Made by a program: the position numbers and the translations under genes. Shown here piece after piece: positions 1 to 8,033 of a stretch of 64,000 nucleotides of DNA. The notes under the pieces are model-generated. The model made no database searches and was not told the origin of the DNA. It worked only from the letters and a program-made list of their open reading frames with translations. This stretch comes from Actinoplanes octamycinicus (GTDB lineage Bacteria; Actinomycetota; Actinomycetes; Mycobacteriales; Micromonosporaceae): NCBI RefSeq assembly GCF_014205225.1, contig NZ_JACHNB010000001.1, positions 6,615,501 to 6,679,500 on the forward strand, in the 5' to 3' direction. Each line of letters opens with the position of its first letter. Within the stretch, counting starts at the first letter, position 1.

Positions 1-166
1 GTCGCTCGCCGAGATCCTGGGCCCGCGCAGCCACGAGGAGTTCCTGGCCACCGGCAACCGGATCGGCCCCTACCTGACGCTGCAGCGTGGCATCAGCTTC
101 GAGCGCGACAACATCGCCTGGGGCACCCTCGCCCTCGACATCCTGGCCCGCCGCTTCCCCAGCTGA
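1..166 (+). CDS. C-terminal end of an unidentified protein (partial)
   Basis: Only the last 54 residues lie in the window; the frame is read from base 2 to a TGA at 164-166. Third codon positions are almost all G or C, as in the neighbouring genes, so this is very likely coding. The tail contains the stretch NRIGPYLTLQRGISFERDN, which I do not assign to a family. The start and main domains lie outside the window, so no function is given. Confidence 0.6.
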   Translation, partial: SLAEILGPRSHEEFLATGNRIGPYLTLQRGISFERDNIAWGTLALDILARRFPS

Positions 167-186
167 CCTTTCCCGGTCAAACCCGC

Positions 187-199
187 TTTCCGGTACGCC
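187..199 (+). repeat. Dispersed intergenic motif TTTYCGGTACGSC, copy 1
   Basis: TTTCCGGTACGCC, about 20 bases after the stop of the first gene. The same core occurs in five other intergenic places in this window (near 2311, 5106, 39473, 43397 and 59429). Confidence 0.5.
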
Positions 200-272
200 C
201 ACCGCACAGTCCCGTGCGCACCCGCGCGCGAGGACCCGCCGTGGCTCGGACCGCAGCGCGCCGCGCCGTGTC

Positions 273-327
273 CGGCTGGCTCACACGGGTCCCTCAAGGG
301 ACTTGAGGGACCCGTGTGAGCCAGCCG
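273..327. repeat. Perfect 26-bp inverted repeat (hairpin)
   Basis: Arms 273-298 and 302-327 are exact reverse complements separated by the three bases GGA. The stem is GC-rich, with no T tract after either arm. It lies between a gene ending at 166 and one starting at about 425, both on the plus strand, so it could end transcription of the first gene without a U tract. A processing or protein-binding site is also possible. Confidence 0.75.
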
Positions 328-424
328 AGGACCGTGCGCGCCGGGATCTCTGAACCACGGGCGGGTTTTGCCGCACTGGCAGACTGGGCCGCGAGGCAGT
401 TGGTGACCGACGGAGCGGGTGGAC

Positions 425-1315
425 ATGGCGAGAGCGATCGACAAGACGCGGCACGCCCGGCGGCTGGTGGTGGCTCTGCTCGCCTGCGGGGTCGCGGCGG
501 GCTGCTCCGGTGATCCGTACGCGGTGGAGCCGTCCGCTGCCGCGCCGGTCACGTCGGTCACCGCGGGGCCCTCGTCCGCCGCGCCGGCCGCGACACCGTC
601 GCGGGGCAGCGCGACTGCGGCGCCGGCCTGGCTCGGGACCCGGGAGCTGCGGGTCGGGGCGAACGGGTTCGCGGCGGCCCAGGACACGCCGCCGGAGCTG
701 CGGCGGCGGTCGATCGTGACGACCGACGAGCTGCCGCCGCCGGCCGACGGGCGGTTCCACTCGACGGTCGAGGCGGTGCCGGCGAGCGTGCTGGCCCGCT
801 CCTCGTGGAGTCCGGAGTGCCCGGTCAAGGCCACCGACCTGCGGTACGTGACGGTCAGCTTCCGCGGCTTCGACGGGCTCCCGCACACCGGGGAGCTGCT
901 GGTCAACAAGACGGCGGCGACCGGCCTGACGAAGGTGTTCGGCCGGCTGTTCGCCGACGGCTACCCGATCGAGCGGATGCGGGTGACCAGCACCGCCGAG
1001 CTGAACGCGCCGCCGACCGGGGACGGGAACGGCACCGACGCGTACGCCTGCCGCCCGGTCCGCGGACGCACCTCCTGGTCGCAGCACTCCTACGGGCTGG
1101 CGGTGGACATCAACCCGTTCCAGAACCCCTACCACCGGGGCAAGGTGGTGCTGCCCGAACTGGCCACCTCCTACCTGGACCGGGACGACGTCCGGCCCGG
1201 CATGATCGAGCCGGACGGGCCGGTGGTGCGGGCGTTCGCGGCGATCGGCTGGAAGTGGGGTGGCGACTACCGGTCGCTCAAGGACTTCATGCACTTCTCC
1301 GCCACCGGCGGCTGA
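425..1315 (+). CDS. M15-family D-Ala-D-Ala carboxypeptidase-like lipoprotein
   Basis: A 296-residue exported protein. Residues 1-27 form a lipoprotein signal (Arg-rich n-region, hydrophobic LLACGVAAGC, Cys27 as the lipid-modified residue). A Ser/Ala/Pro-rich linker follows to about residue 60. The C-terminal half has the peptidase M15 signature: QHSYGLAVDINPF carries the zinc-binding His and Asp, and the final GWKWGGDY...KDFMHF supplies the last His. Members cleave peptidoglycan stem peptides, here presumably outside the membrane. ATG 425 is preferred because GGAG at 412-415 sits nine bases upstream; an in-frame GTG at 419 is too close to it. The last 29 bases overlap the convergent kinase gene. 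Confidence 0.85.
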   Translation: MARAIDKTRHARRLVVALLACGVAAGCSGDPYAVEPSAAAPVTSVTAGPSSAAPAATPSRGSATAAPAWLGTRELRVGANGFAAAQDTPPELRRRSIVTTDELPPPADGRFHSTVEAVPASVLARSSWSPECPVKATDLRYVTVSFRGFDGLPHTGELLVNKTAATGLTKVFGRLFADGYPIERMRVTSTAELNAPPTGDGNGTDAYACRPVRGRTSWSQHSYGLAVDINPFQNPYHRGKVVLPELATSYLDRDDVRPGMIEPDGPVVRAFAAIGWKWGGDYRSLKDFMHFSATGG

Positions 1316-2279
1316 GCCACCGCAGCAGGTGCCGCCCCTGCTCGCGCTGCATCCGCCGCAGCCCGGGCACCTCGGGCAGGTGACCGTCCCGCCAGGCGCG
1401 CCCGGCCAGCCCGGCGAGGGCCACGTTCACCTGGTCGTCCGGGGCGTCCGCCCAGGCCGAGCGACGCAGCAGCTGCTCCGGGTCATGCCCGCACGCGGCC
1501 ACGTCCGGGGCGAGCCGGACCAGGTCCAGCCAGCCCGGCGCGGTCCACAGGTGGGTCCAGTCGACGATCCGGAGGCGGCCGCCGGGCTCCCTGATCACAT
1601 TGTCCCGGCGCAGGTCGCCGTGGTGCAGGGCGGCGCCGTCGCCCAGGACGTCCAGCCAGCGGCTCTCCAGCTCGGCGAGCACCGCGATCGGCACGTCGAC
1701 CGGCAGCGACCGCCCGCGCACATGGTCGACCCGGGTCGCGGCGGAGCCGCCCGGGTCGAACGGCCGCACGGTGGATCCGCCCCGACCCGGGGTGCCGGCC
1801 CGGTCCAGTGCCTGCCACGCGCCGAGCATCGGCAGGAACGCCTCCGCATAAGGTGACGTGCCGGCGATCGGGCAGGGCTCCATGACCTTGCGCATGCGGT
1901 CCACGACCGGGAGAAGTGCGGCGAGATCGGCGGCGGTCCACGAGGTCACCGCCGAGCCCTCGACGACCTCGTACGCCGCCACCCGCCACCCGCCGACGGC
2001 CACGTGACCCAGCAACCGGGGGCCGAGGTCGCCGACCACCTCGGCCAGGACCACGCCGGCCGCGACCGCCTCGCCGAGCCCGTCACCGACCGGCGCCGCC
2101 TTGACGAACAGCCGGCTCCCGCCGTCGCCGGTGACCACCGAGGCGACGGCGTGGGTGAAGCCGGCCTGCGCCGGGCGCTCGCCGCGGATCGGGCCGCCGA
2201 GCAGGTCGGACACCGCGGCCCGGACGGACTCCGGCGCGTCCGCCAGCCGGGGGCGGGTCAGCGTGTGTTGATCGACCAC
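1287..2279 (-). CDS. Aminoglycoside phosphotransferase (APH)-fold kinase
   Basis: A 330-residue cytoplasmic protein with the APH/choline-kinase fold. HHGDLRRDNVI holds the catalytic Asp and Asn of the Brenner-type loop, and LRIVDWTH holds the metal-binding Asp. An N-terminal FVKAAP segment fits the ATP-binding lysine. The true substrate is unknown; many actinobacterial members are not resistance enzymes. The start is GTG 2279. It overlaps the 3' end of the convergent M15 gene and is transcribed alone. Confidence 0.75.
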   Translation of the reverse strand: MVDQHTLTRPRLADAPESVRAAVSDLLGGPIRGERPAQAGFTHAVASVVTGDGGSRLFVKAAPVGDGLGEAVAAGVVLAEVVGDLGPRLLGHVAVGGWRVAAYEVVEGSAVTSWTAADLAALLPVVDRMRKVMEPCPIAGTSPYAEAFLPMLGAWQALDRAGTPGRGGSTVRPFDPGGSAATRVDHVRGRSLPVDVPIAVLAELESRWLDVLGDGAALHHGDLRRDNVIREPGGRLRIVDWTHLWTAPGWLDLVRLAPDVAACGHDPEQLLRRSAWADAPDDQVNVALAGLAGRAWRDGHLPEVPGLRRMQREQGRHLLRWLSRRWRRSA

Positions 2280-2310
2280 CGGGCCACGCTACGGCAGCAC
2301 GGGGGCGGTG

Positions 2311-2324
2311 GGCGTACCGGAAAT
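2311..2324 (-). repeat. Dispersed intergenic motif TTTYCGGTACGSC, copy 2
   Basis: ATTTCCGGTACGCC read on the minus strand, about 30 bases upstream of the kinase start, in the region shared with a divergent small gene. Confidence 0.5.
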
Positions 2325-2496
2325 CGGCGGATCGCACCCGAAGCGGACCTGAAGCGGCTCGATGTCCGGAAGGGGACAGCGGTGGGGGGCTTCCCTACGT
2401 ATCGTTACCGGGCCGTGTCCTCTGCGTGGTTTGGGGTTACCTTGCCGGGGGCAGACTGGCGGGCGATCGATGATCTTCGGCCTGGGGGAGGACCGG

Positions 2497-2901
2497 ATGA
2501 CGGCGGTGGCGGAAACCGACGACCTGCAGAAGCGACGTGCCGAGCTGCGGCGGCGTGAGCTGTTGCTGATCCTGGAGCGGTGGGCGCCGGCCTACCGGGA
2601 GGTGGCCGGGGACAGCCTGGGCTACGTCTTCGAGATCGCCGGGGCCAGCGAGCCCGAGCAGGCCTTCCTGCGGGCGCACGTGGCGGAGCACGGGATGCCG
2701 CAGGTGGTCGGCCGGACCGCCGACGAGATCCTGGAGGCCGGCCGGCGGGCGAACGCGGCGTCCAGCGCGGCGTTCCTGGCCGGTGACTTCGACAAGGCCC
2801 GCGACCTGATCGACGACGCCCGGCTCTACGGCGCGCTGCTCGACACCGAATGGGTGAAGCTGCACCAGTTCATCGCGAGCCAGGCGGCCGGCGCCCGCTG
2901 A
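2497..2901 (+). CDS. Hypothetical protein, 134 aa
   Basis: I do not recognise a family. The protein is soluble, mostly alpha-helical by composition, with a charged N-terminal helix (KRRAELRRRELLLILERW) and no signal peptide or membrane segment. ATG 2497 is chosen because a near-ideal ribosome site, GGGGGAGGA at 2484-2492, precedes it; longer in-frame starts lack one. It sits immediately upstream of a SRPBCC-domain gene with almost no gap, so the two are probably co-transcribed. Confidence 0.7.
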   Translation: MTAVAETDDLQKRRAELRRRELLLILERWAPAYREVAGDSLGYVFEIAGASEPEQAFLRAHVAEHGMPQVVGRTADEILEAGRRANAASSAAFLAGDFDKARDLIDDARLYGALLDTEWVKLHQFIASQAAGAR

Positions 2902-2917
2902 GGTGCAGGATCGGGAC

Positions 2918-3358
2918 GTGCGCGTCGACGTCCTGACCGAGATCGTGATCGACCGGCCCGGTGCCGAGGTGGCCGCGTTCGCCGGCGATCCGACGAACGC
3001 GCCGCGATGGTACCGCGCCATCGACTCGGTCGAGTGGCGCACGCCCGGCCCGCTGGCGGTCGGCTCGCGGCTCGACTTCGTGGCGCGCTTCCTCGGGCGG
3101 CGGCTGGCCTACACCTACGAGGTGGTCGAGCTGGCGCCGGGCGAGCGGCTGGTGATGCGGACCGCGCAGGGCCCGTTCCCGATGGAGACCACCTACACCT
3201 GGGAGCCGGTCGGCGCCGGGCGGACCCGGATGACCCTGCGCAACCGCGGTGAGCCGACCGGGTTCGCGCGGGTGACCGCGCCGATGATGGCCGCCGCGGT
3301 CCGCCACGCCAACCGGCAGGACCTCGCCGCGCTGAAGCGGATCGTCGAAGCGGGCTGA
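2918..3358 (+). CDS. SRPBCC (START/Bet v1-like) family protein
   Basis: A 146-residue protein with the helix-grip layout of SRPBCC proteins: an N-terminal strand with PGAEVAAFAGDP, then NAPRWYRAIDSVEW, a run of strands in the middle (YTYEVVELAPGERLVMRT, TTYTWEPVGAGRTRMTLRN), and a long C-terminal helix (AAAVRHANRQDLAALKRIVE). Such proteins bind hydrophobic ligands in a deep pocket; the ligand cannot be told from the sequence. GTG 2918 has AGGA seven bases upstream; GTG 2903 in the same frame is the alternative. The gene follows the 134-aa gene with a 1-16 base gap. Confidence 0.75.
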   Translation: MRVDVLTEIVIDRPGAEVAAFAGDPTNAPRWYRAIDSVEWRTPGPLAVGSRLDFVARFLGRRLAYTYEVVELAPGERLVMRTAQGPFPMETTYTWEPVGAGRTRMTLRNRGEPTGFARVTAPMMAAAVRHANRQDLAALKRIVEAG

Positions 3359-3450
3359 CCGGGCCACCTTCGCCGAACCCGGGTGAGGCTCGGAGGTCCC
3401 GTGGGATCCTCTCCAGGAGTGCTGGTCAGCGGCGTGAACGGGGAGACACC

Positions 3451-3858
3451 ATGCATCTGAGCCCACCCCTGCGGCATTGGCATCCGGCCCGCGACACCCG
3501 GCGACTGATCGCCGAGCTGGTGCACAGCCCGAGTGAGCTGCTGGTACTCATCGGCGTCTGGCTGACCGCGGCGCCACTGATCTTCAGTCACAACGCGGCG
3601 CAGCACACGTACGCCGGCTGGAGCGACGTGATCTCCGGGCTGGGCCTGGTCGTGCTCGCCTACCTGCGGGTGATGACGCCGGCCGGGACCACCTGGATGA
3701 TGCTGCTCACCGCGGCCGTCGGCGCGTGGGTGATCGCCGCCCCGTTCGTCCGCGGCTACTCCGACGTCCCCTCCACCACCTGGAACGACATCCTGGTCGG
3801 CACCGCGGTGATCGGTCTCAGCTCGGCCAGCTGGTTGCTGGGCCGCAGGCGCGGCTGA
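3451..3858 (+). CDS. SPW-repeat membrane protein
   Basis: A 135-residue integral membrane protein with four predicted transmembrane helices. Two related halves each carry the pattern of an SPW repeat: the first has ELLVLIGVWLTAAPLIF followed by AGWSDVISG, the second GAWVIAAPFVRGY followed by TTWNDILVG. The function of the family is not known. A GGGGAGAC ribosome site sits just before ATG 3451. It is followed at 65 bases by another membrane-protein gene on the same strand. Confidence 0.8.
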   Translation: MHLSPPLRHWHPARDTRRLIAELVHSPSELLVLIGVWLTAAPLIFSHNAAQHTYAGWSDVISGLGLVVLAYLRVMTPAGTTWMMLLTAAVGAWVIAAPFVRGYSDVPSTTWNDILVGTAVIGLSSASWLLGRRRG

Positions 3859-3923
3859 TCCTCTTCCGGCGCGCCTGCCCGGAGCTGACCCGCTTCCGGC
3901 GTGCCGGCCCGGAGACTGGGCCC

Positions 3924-4565
3924 ATGTCGAGTCATCTTGCGCTGATCATCCTGGAACTGGTCGGCATCTTCGTCTTCGCGATCTCCGGGGCGCTGACCGC
4001 CATCCAGAAGGGTTTCGACGCGATCGGCATCCTGATCCTGGCCGAGGTGACCGCGACCGGCGGCGGCGTGATCCGGGACCTGATCATCGGGGACACCCCG
4101 CCGGCCGCGTTCCGGCAGGTCGAATATCTGCTGGTGCCGCTCGCCGCGGCGGTGGTGGCGTTCTTCGCGCACCCGGTGATGTCGCGGATCCACTTCACCG
4201 TGCTGCTGTTCGACGCGGCCGGCCTCGGCCTGTTCTGCGTGACCGGCACGTTGAAGGCGCTGGATTTCGGGCTCGGGCCGGTGCAGTCCGCGGCGCTGGG
4301 CGTGACCACCGGGGTCGGCGGCGGCCTGCTGCGCGACGTGATCGCCCGGGAGACGCCCGCCCTGGTCCAGGTGGACACCGACCTCTACGCCATCCCGGCG
4401 ATGATCGGCGCGGCCGCGGTCACCGTCGCCGCCCGCCTGGACGCCCCGATGAGCGTGGCCGCCCCGGCCGCGGCGGTCTTCGTCTTCGCCTTCCGCGTGA
4501 CGGCGATGGTCCGCCACTGGACCGCACCCCGCGCCTGGACCCGTCGTCAGGCCACGGTCAAGTGA
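3924..4565 (+). CDS. TRIC-type (UPF0126) cation channel family protein
   Basis: A 213-residue membrane protein with about seven helices arranged as two inverted halves, typical of prokaryotic trimeric intracellular cation channels. The two glycine-rich pore motifs are GGGVIRDLIIGDTP and GGGLLRDVIARETP, which are near-perfect repeats of each other. ATG 3924 is chosen over longer in-frame starts because the extended region reads as an alternate frame of the upstream gene. A GAGACT hexamer ends six bases before it, consistent with a leaderless start. Confidence 0.85.
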   Translation: MSSHLALIILELVGIFVFAISGALTAIQKGFDAIGILILAEVTATGGGVIRDLIIGDTPPAAFRQVEYLLVPLAAAVVAFFAHPVMSRIHFTVLLFDAAGLGLFCVTGTLKALDFGLGPVQSAALGVTTGVGGGLLRDVIARETPALVQVDTDLYAIPAMIGAAAVTVAARLDAPMSVAAPAAAVFVFAFRVTAMVRHWTAPRAWTRRQATVK

Positions 4566-4595
4566 GACGGCCGAGGCCGATCCCATACGACTGTC

Positions 4596-5030
4596 TCAGT
4601 CGCCCGAAATACCCCAGATGCCGAAGTGGCTGCGGACACCGTCTTCGTAGAGTTCGACCGCGTAGCCACCCCATCGGCCGCCCGGGGAACCGGACTGCCG
4701 CAGCCGGGCGACCCCGCTCTCGAACTCGGCCACCGACGGCGTGGGCGTCCCGAAGAATCGAGCGGTCTCCTCCGCGTCCAGGTGCCGCAGGGTGCCCCAC
4801 TCATCGGGCGCGTCGGGCCGGATGACCTCGATGATGTCCAGGATCGAGTGGGTGCCGGACTCCTTGAACGATTCCTGAGCGAACAGCTCACGCATCGTCG
4901 CCGGCCAGCCGTGCTCCTGGTCGGGCCAGTAGTAGTCATGCTCGTCGAATACCTTCTGCTGCAACTCCAGCACGACGGCCCGCACCCTCGGGTCGTACGG
5001 CACCACGTATTGCCATCCGGACGCGCCCAC
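4596..5030 (-). CDS. Hypothetical protein, 144 aa
   Basis: Not assigned to a family. It is an acidic, Trp- and Tyr-rich soluble protein (WQYVVPYDPRVRAVVLELQQ at the start, SHFGIWGISGD at the end). Start GTG 5030 is supported by TAGCCT at 5037-5042 on the minus strand, six bases upstream, the local pattern for a leaderless transcript. It is convergent with the TRIC gene and follows the ABC operon on the same strand but is separated from it by 150 bases with a hairpin, so it probably forms its own unit. Confidence 0.7.
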   Translation of the reverse strand: MGASGWQYVVPYDPRVRAVVLELQQKVFDEHDYYWPDQEHGWPATMRELFAQESFKESGTHSILDIIEVIRPDAPDEWGTLRHLDAEETARFFGTPTPSVAEFESGVARLRQSGSPGGRWGGYAVELYEDGVRSHFGIWGISGD

Positions 5031-5100
5031 CGCACCAGGCTAGGCGAGCTGCCGGCCCGCCGTTCCCGGTTCGGCGAGGCGCGCTCTCCGACTGCGACCA

Positions 5101-5148
5101 CCACGTTTTCGGTACGGCGGGAGCGCTCCGTGCGTACCGAAAGCGTGG
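5101..5148. terminator. 16-bp inverted repeat downstream of the ABC operon, contains motif copy 3
   Basis: Arms 5101-5116 and 5133-5148 pair over 16 bases with a single G:T position. Each arm contains TTTTCGGTACG, the core of the dispersed motif. It lies 32 bases beyond the stop of the last ABC permease gene on the minus strand, a fitting place for a terminator, though no T tract follows. Confidence 0.5.
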
Positions 5149-5179
5149 GTGGCGGTGAGCGGAAGCGGACCTGTCGCGG

Positions 5180-5941
5180 TCAGCGGGCCAGGGTGCGGGC
5201 GAGTCGGCGGACCGCGACGACCAGGCAGATCGTGCCCATGGCGGCCAGGTAGAGCGCGGCGACCAGGATCTTCGGGGAGAGGACGCCGAGGGCGGGATTG
5301 CGGAGCAGCTCGATCGACTGGTAGAGCGGCAGGCACTGGACCACGATCTGGATCGGCCGGGGGTAGACCGACAGCGGGTAGAACGTGGTGGCGAACAGGA
5401 ACATCGGCAGCATCACCAGCTGGATGTACTGCATGTCCTGCCAGTCACGGAGGAACGTGACGACCACGACGCCGGCGGTGGCGAAGGCGAACGCGATCAG
5501 CGCGGCGCCCGGCACCACCAGCAGCGCCCACGGGGAGTGGACCAGGCCGAGCGCGGTGATCACGGCGAGGAAGGCGAAACTGACCACGGTGCCGCGCAGC
5601 ACCGCCCAGCCGATCTCGCCGAGCGCCACGTCGCGTTCGGTGAGCGGGGTGGCCAGCATCGACTCGAAGGTGCGGTCGGTCCTGAGTTTGCCGAACATGG
5701 CGAACGTGGTCTCGTTCATCGCGCCGTTCATCGCCGCGGTGGCCAGCAGCGCCGGCGCGACATAGCTGGCGTAGCTCACCGGGTCGCCGCCCGGCACGTC
5801 GGTGACCGTGCCGACCAGCACGCCGATGCCGACGCCGATGGAGAGCAGGTAGAGGATCGGTTCGAAGATCTCGGCGAGCAGCACGTACCAGGTGTGCTTG
5901 TAGATCATCAGGTTGCGTTCGACGAGCACGGCGGCGCTCAC
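5180..5941 (-). CDS. ABC-2 type transporter permease (second permease of operon)
   Basis: A 253-residue membrane protein with six predicted helices and the ABC-2 permease fold (DrrB/NodJ-like). A conserved amphipathic segment, MNGAMNETTFAMFGKLR...FESMLATPLT, corresponds to the loop that contacts the ATPase. Start GTG 5941 overlaps the stop of the preceding permease as GTGA (5938-5941), so the two are translationally coupled. With the upstream permease it likely forms the heterodimeric membrane part of an export pump; the substrate is unknown. Confidence 0.85.
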   Translation of the reverse strand: MSAAVLVERNLMIYKHTWYVLLAEIFEPILYLLSIGVGIGVLVGTVTDVPGGDPVSYASYVAPALLATAAMNGAMNETTFAMFGKLRTDRTFESMLATPLTERDVALGEIGWAVLRGTVVSFAFLAVITALGLVHSPWALLVVPGAALIAFAFATAGVVVVTFLRDWQDMQYIQLVMLPMFLFATTFYPLSVYPRPIQIVVQCLPLYQSIELLRNPALGVLSPKILVAALYLAAMGTICLVVAVRRLARTLAR

Positions 5942-6690
5942 GCGGTCAGCCTCCGGGTGTAGGTGCGCCGGCCGGCCAGGTAGCCGGCGACGATCGGCAC
6001 GAGCAGGACGAGCACGTGGACGGCGAGATCGCCGGCGCCGCGGCACAGCTCGGCGCCGTGCCAGAGCGGGCTGAGCCAGACCAGCTGCCGCAGGCCGTCC
6101 GGCAGCTGCTCGGCCGGGAAGAACGTGCCGGAGAACATGTACACCGGCATGATCACGAAGCGGAAGGCGGCGCTGAGCTTGGCCGGCCGGTCCACGGTGA
6201 TCGCGTAGGCGGCCATCGGCGTGGCGAACGCGAGGGCGGTGAGCACCGCGCCGAGCAGGGCACGCGGCGCGGACGCCGGGCCGATCGACCCGAAGACGAC
6301 CAGGACCAGCAGGATCGCGGCCGAGTCGAGGACCGCCCGGAACGTGGTGAACAGCAGGTGCCCGGTGAGGATGTCGGCCGGCTCCATCGGCGTGGTCACC
6401 GCCGACCGGTAGTTGCCGCCGGCGAGCGCGGACTGGAAGACCGGGCCACCGGCGTTGATGAAGCCCATCTGCATCGCCGAGGCGGCCAGCAGACCGGGAC
6501 CGATGAACGCCAGGTAGGAGCCGCCGGGCAGGTCGGCACCGTTCTGGTCGACGAGCTGGCCGAGGCCGAAACCGAGCGCGGTGACGAACAGCAGCGGGTT
6601 GGCGACGCTGATCACGATGGTGCCGCGCCAGGTGCGCAGGTAGCGGTGCCACCAGTAGCCGAACTCGCGGGTCGCCAGGATCGTCGTCAT
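5938..6690 (-). CDS. ABC-2 type transporter permease (first permease of operon)
   Basis: A 250-residue membrane protein. N-terminal EFGYWWHRYLRTWRGTI leads into six predicted helices, with MQMGFINAGGPVFQSALAGG and TPMEPADILTGH matching the ABC-2 coupling-loop region. Its ATG at 6690 overlaps the stop of the ATPase gene as ATGA, and its own stop overlaps the start of the next permease, so the three genes form one tightly coupled operon. It probably pairs with that permease, which is a diverged paralogue. Confidence 0.85.
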   Translation of the reverse strand: MTTILATREFGYWWHRYLRTWRGTIVISVANPLLFVTALGFGLGQLVDQNGADLPGGSYLAFIGPGLLAASAMQMGFINAGGPVFQSALAGGNYRSAVTTPMEPADILTGHLLFTTFRAVLDSAAILLVLVVFGSIGPASAPRALLGAVLTALAFATPMAAYAITVDRPAKLSAAFRFVIMPVYMFSGTFFPAEQLPDGLRQLVWLSPLWHGAELCRGAGDLAVHVLVLLVPIVAGYLAGRRTYTRRLTA

Positions 6691-7628
6691 TCGATCAGGC
6701 TCCGCCCGGTCAGGCTGAGGAACACGTCCTCCAGGCCGGAACGGCGGACCAGCGCGGTGATCGGGTCGAGGCCGCGGCGGTGGACCTCCTCCAGAGCGCT
6801 CTCGCCGTCGGCGGTGTAGCAGAGCAGCCGGTCCGGCAGCACCTCCAGCCGCTCGCCGATCCCGCGCGCCTTCTCCGCGGCGAGGTCGTGCTGGTCGAGC
6901 GGGAAGCGCAGCTCCAGGACCTCGCGGGTGACGTACCGCTCGATCAGCTCGCGGGGCGAGCCGTGCGCCACGATCCGGCCGCCGTCCATCACCGCGAGCC
7001 GGTCGCAGAGCTGCTCCGCCTCGTCCATGTAGTGGGTGGTCAGGATCAGCGTGACGCCGTCCTGCTTGAGCCGGAACAGCCGCTCCCACAGCAGGTGCCG
7101 GGCCTGCGGGTCGAGGCCGGTGGTCGGCTCGTCGAGCAGCACCAGGTCCGGCTCGTTGATCAGCGACCGGGCGATGGTCAGCCGGCGTCGCATGCCGCCG
7201 GACAGCTCCTGGACCCGGGCGGTGCGCTTGTCGGTGAGTCGGGCGAACTCCAGGAGGCGCTCGGTCCGCTCCCGGATCACCGCCCGGCCCAGTCCGAAGT
7301 AGCGGCCGTAGATCAGGATGTTCTCCTCCACGGTCAGCTCGGTGTCCACCGTGTCGTCCTGCGGCACCGAGCCGATCCGCGCTTTGATCGCCCGCCGGTC
7401 CCGGGCCGCGTCGTGCCCGAGGATGGTCAGCTCGCCGCCGCTGCGCGGCGAGACACAGCCGATCATCCGCATGGTGGTGGACTTGCCGGCGCCGTTCGGG
7501 CCGAGGAACCCGAACGCCTCGCCGCGCCGCACCTCGAAATCGATGGCGGCGACCGCGGTGTGCGGCGGCGGTCCCTCATAGGTCTTGGTCAAACCGCGTG
7601 CGCTGACGAGCGCCGGTGATTCGGTCAC
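6687..7628 (-). CDS. ABC transporter ATP-binding protein (DrrA/NodI-like)
   Basis: A 313-residue cytoplasmic ATPase that drives export by the two permeases encoded after it. Visible motifs: Walker A GPNGAGKS at residues 43-50, Q-loop in SVPQDDTVD, signature LSGGMRRRL, Walker B LVLLDEPTTGLD and the H-loop LTTHYMDEAE. The C-terminal 80 residues are the extra domain usual in daunorubicin-type drug exporters. Start GTG 7628 lies just downstream of a promoter-like pair. There is no adjacent regulator, so what is exported cannot be inferred. Confidence 0.9.
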   Translation of the reverse strand: MTESPALVSARGLTKTYEGPPPHTAVAAIDFEVRRGEAFGFLGPNGAGKSTTMRMIGCVSPRSGGELTILGHDAARDRRAIKARIGSVPQDDTVDTELTVEENILIYGRYFGLGRAVIRERTERLLEFARLTDKRTARVQELSGGMRRRLTIARSLINEPDLVLLDEPTTGLDPQARHLLWERLFRLKQDGVTLILTTHYMDEAEQLCDRLAVMDGGRIVAHGSPRELIERYVTREVLELRFPLDQHDLAAEKARGIGERLEVLPDRLLCYTADGESALEEVHRRGLDPITALVRRSGLEDVFLSLTGRSLIE

Positions 7629-7636
7629 GACGGCAC

Positions 7637-7664
7637 GCTATAAAAACCCGACTCTCGTACGCAA
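7637..7664 (-). promoter_or_regulatory. Predicted promoter of the ABC export operon
   Basis: On the minus strand TTGCGT (7664-7659) and TATAGC (7642-7637) are separated by 16 bases, and the -10 ends eight bases before GTG 7628. The region is unusually A/T-rich for the window. Confidence 0.45.
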
Positions 7665-7693
7665 GAAGTAAACCGGTCGCCGGAATTTTGCGA

Positions 7694-7924
7694 CTATCGG
7701 AGCGCCCACCACGCGAGATGTGCCTTGACTTCGGACGTCGGCTCGATCACCTCCCACCCCTCGGTGATCAGCCCGTCCTCCACCCGCCAGCGGTCCACCA
7801 CGGTGATCTCCGGTCCACCTCCCGGCAGCCGGCGCCGGGCCTGTCCTCCGCCGACAGTCGCCCGATCCCACCGAACGTGACCAGCCGACAGGGCAGGCGC
7901 AACCTTCCTCCCGCCACGCTGGCC
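7694..7924 (-). pseudogene. Remnant of a SnoaL/NTF2-like protein gene
   Basis: A 76-codon open stretch on the minus strand ends in TAG at 7694-7696 and is closed upstream by TGA at 7925-7927, with no ATG or GTG near its start. The decoded text HVRWDRATV...PEITVVDRWRVEDGLI followed by TEGWEVIEPTSEVKAHLAWW reads like the C-terminal half of a SnoaL-like (NTF2-fold) protein, in which a strand ending in VVDxWRVEDG is characteristic. The N-terminal half is absent. I read it as a decayed gene; a frameshifted intact gene is less likely because no partner frame upstream looks coding. Confidence 0.45.
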
Positions 7925-8033
7925 TCAACTGCCGATGAGAGGGCGTTTGATTCTGCTTCGAGTAATACGTACTGCTCGGGCCGGAACGCGTGCGATCATG
8001 CCGGGCGAGGTCCCTCAGAACTCGGAGATGAAC

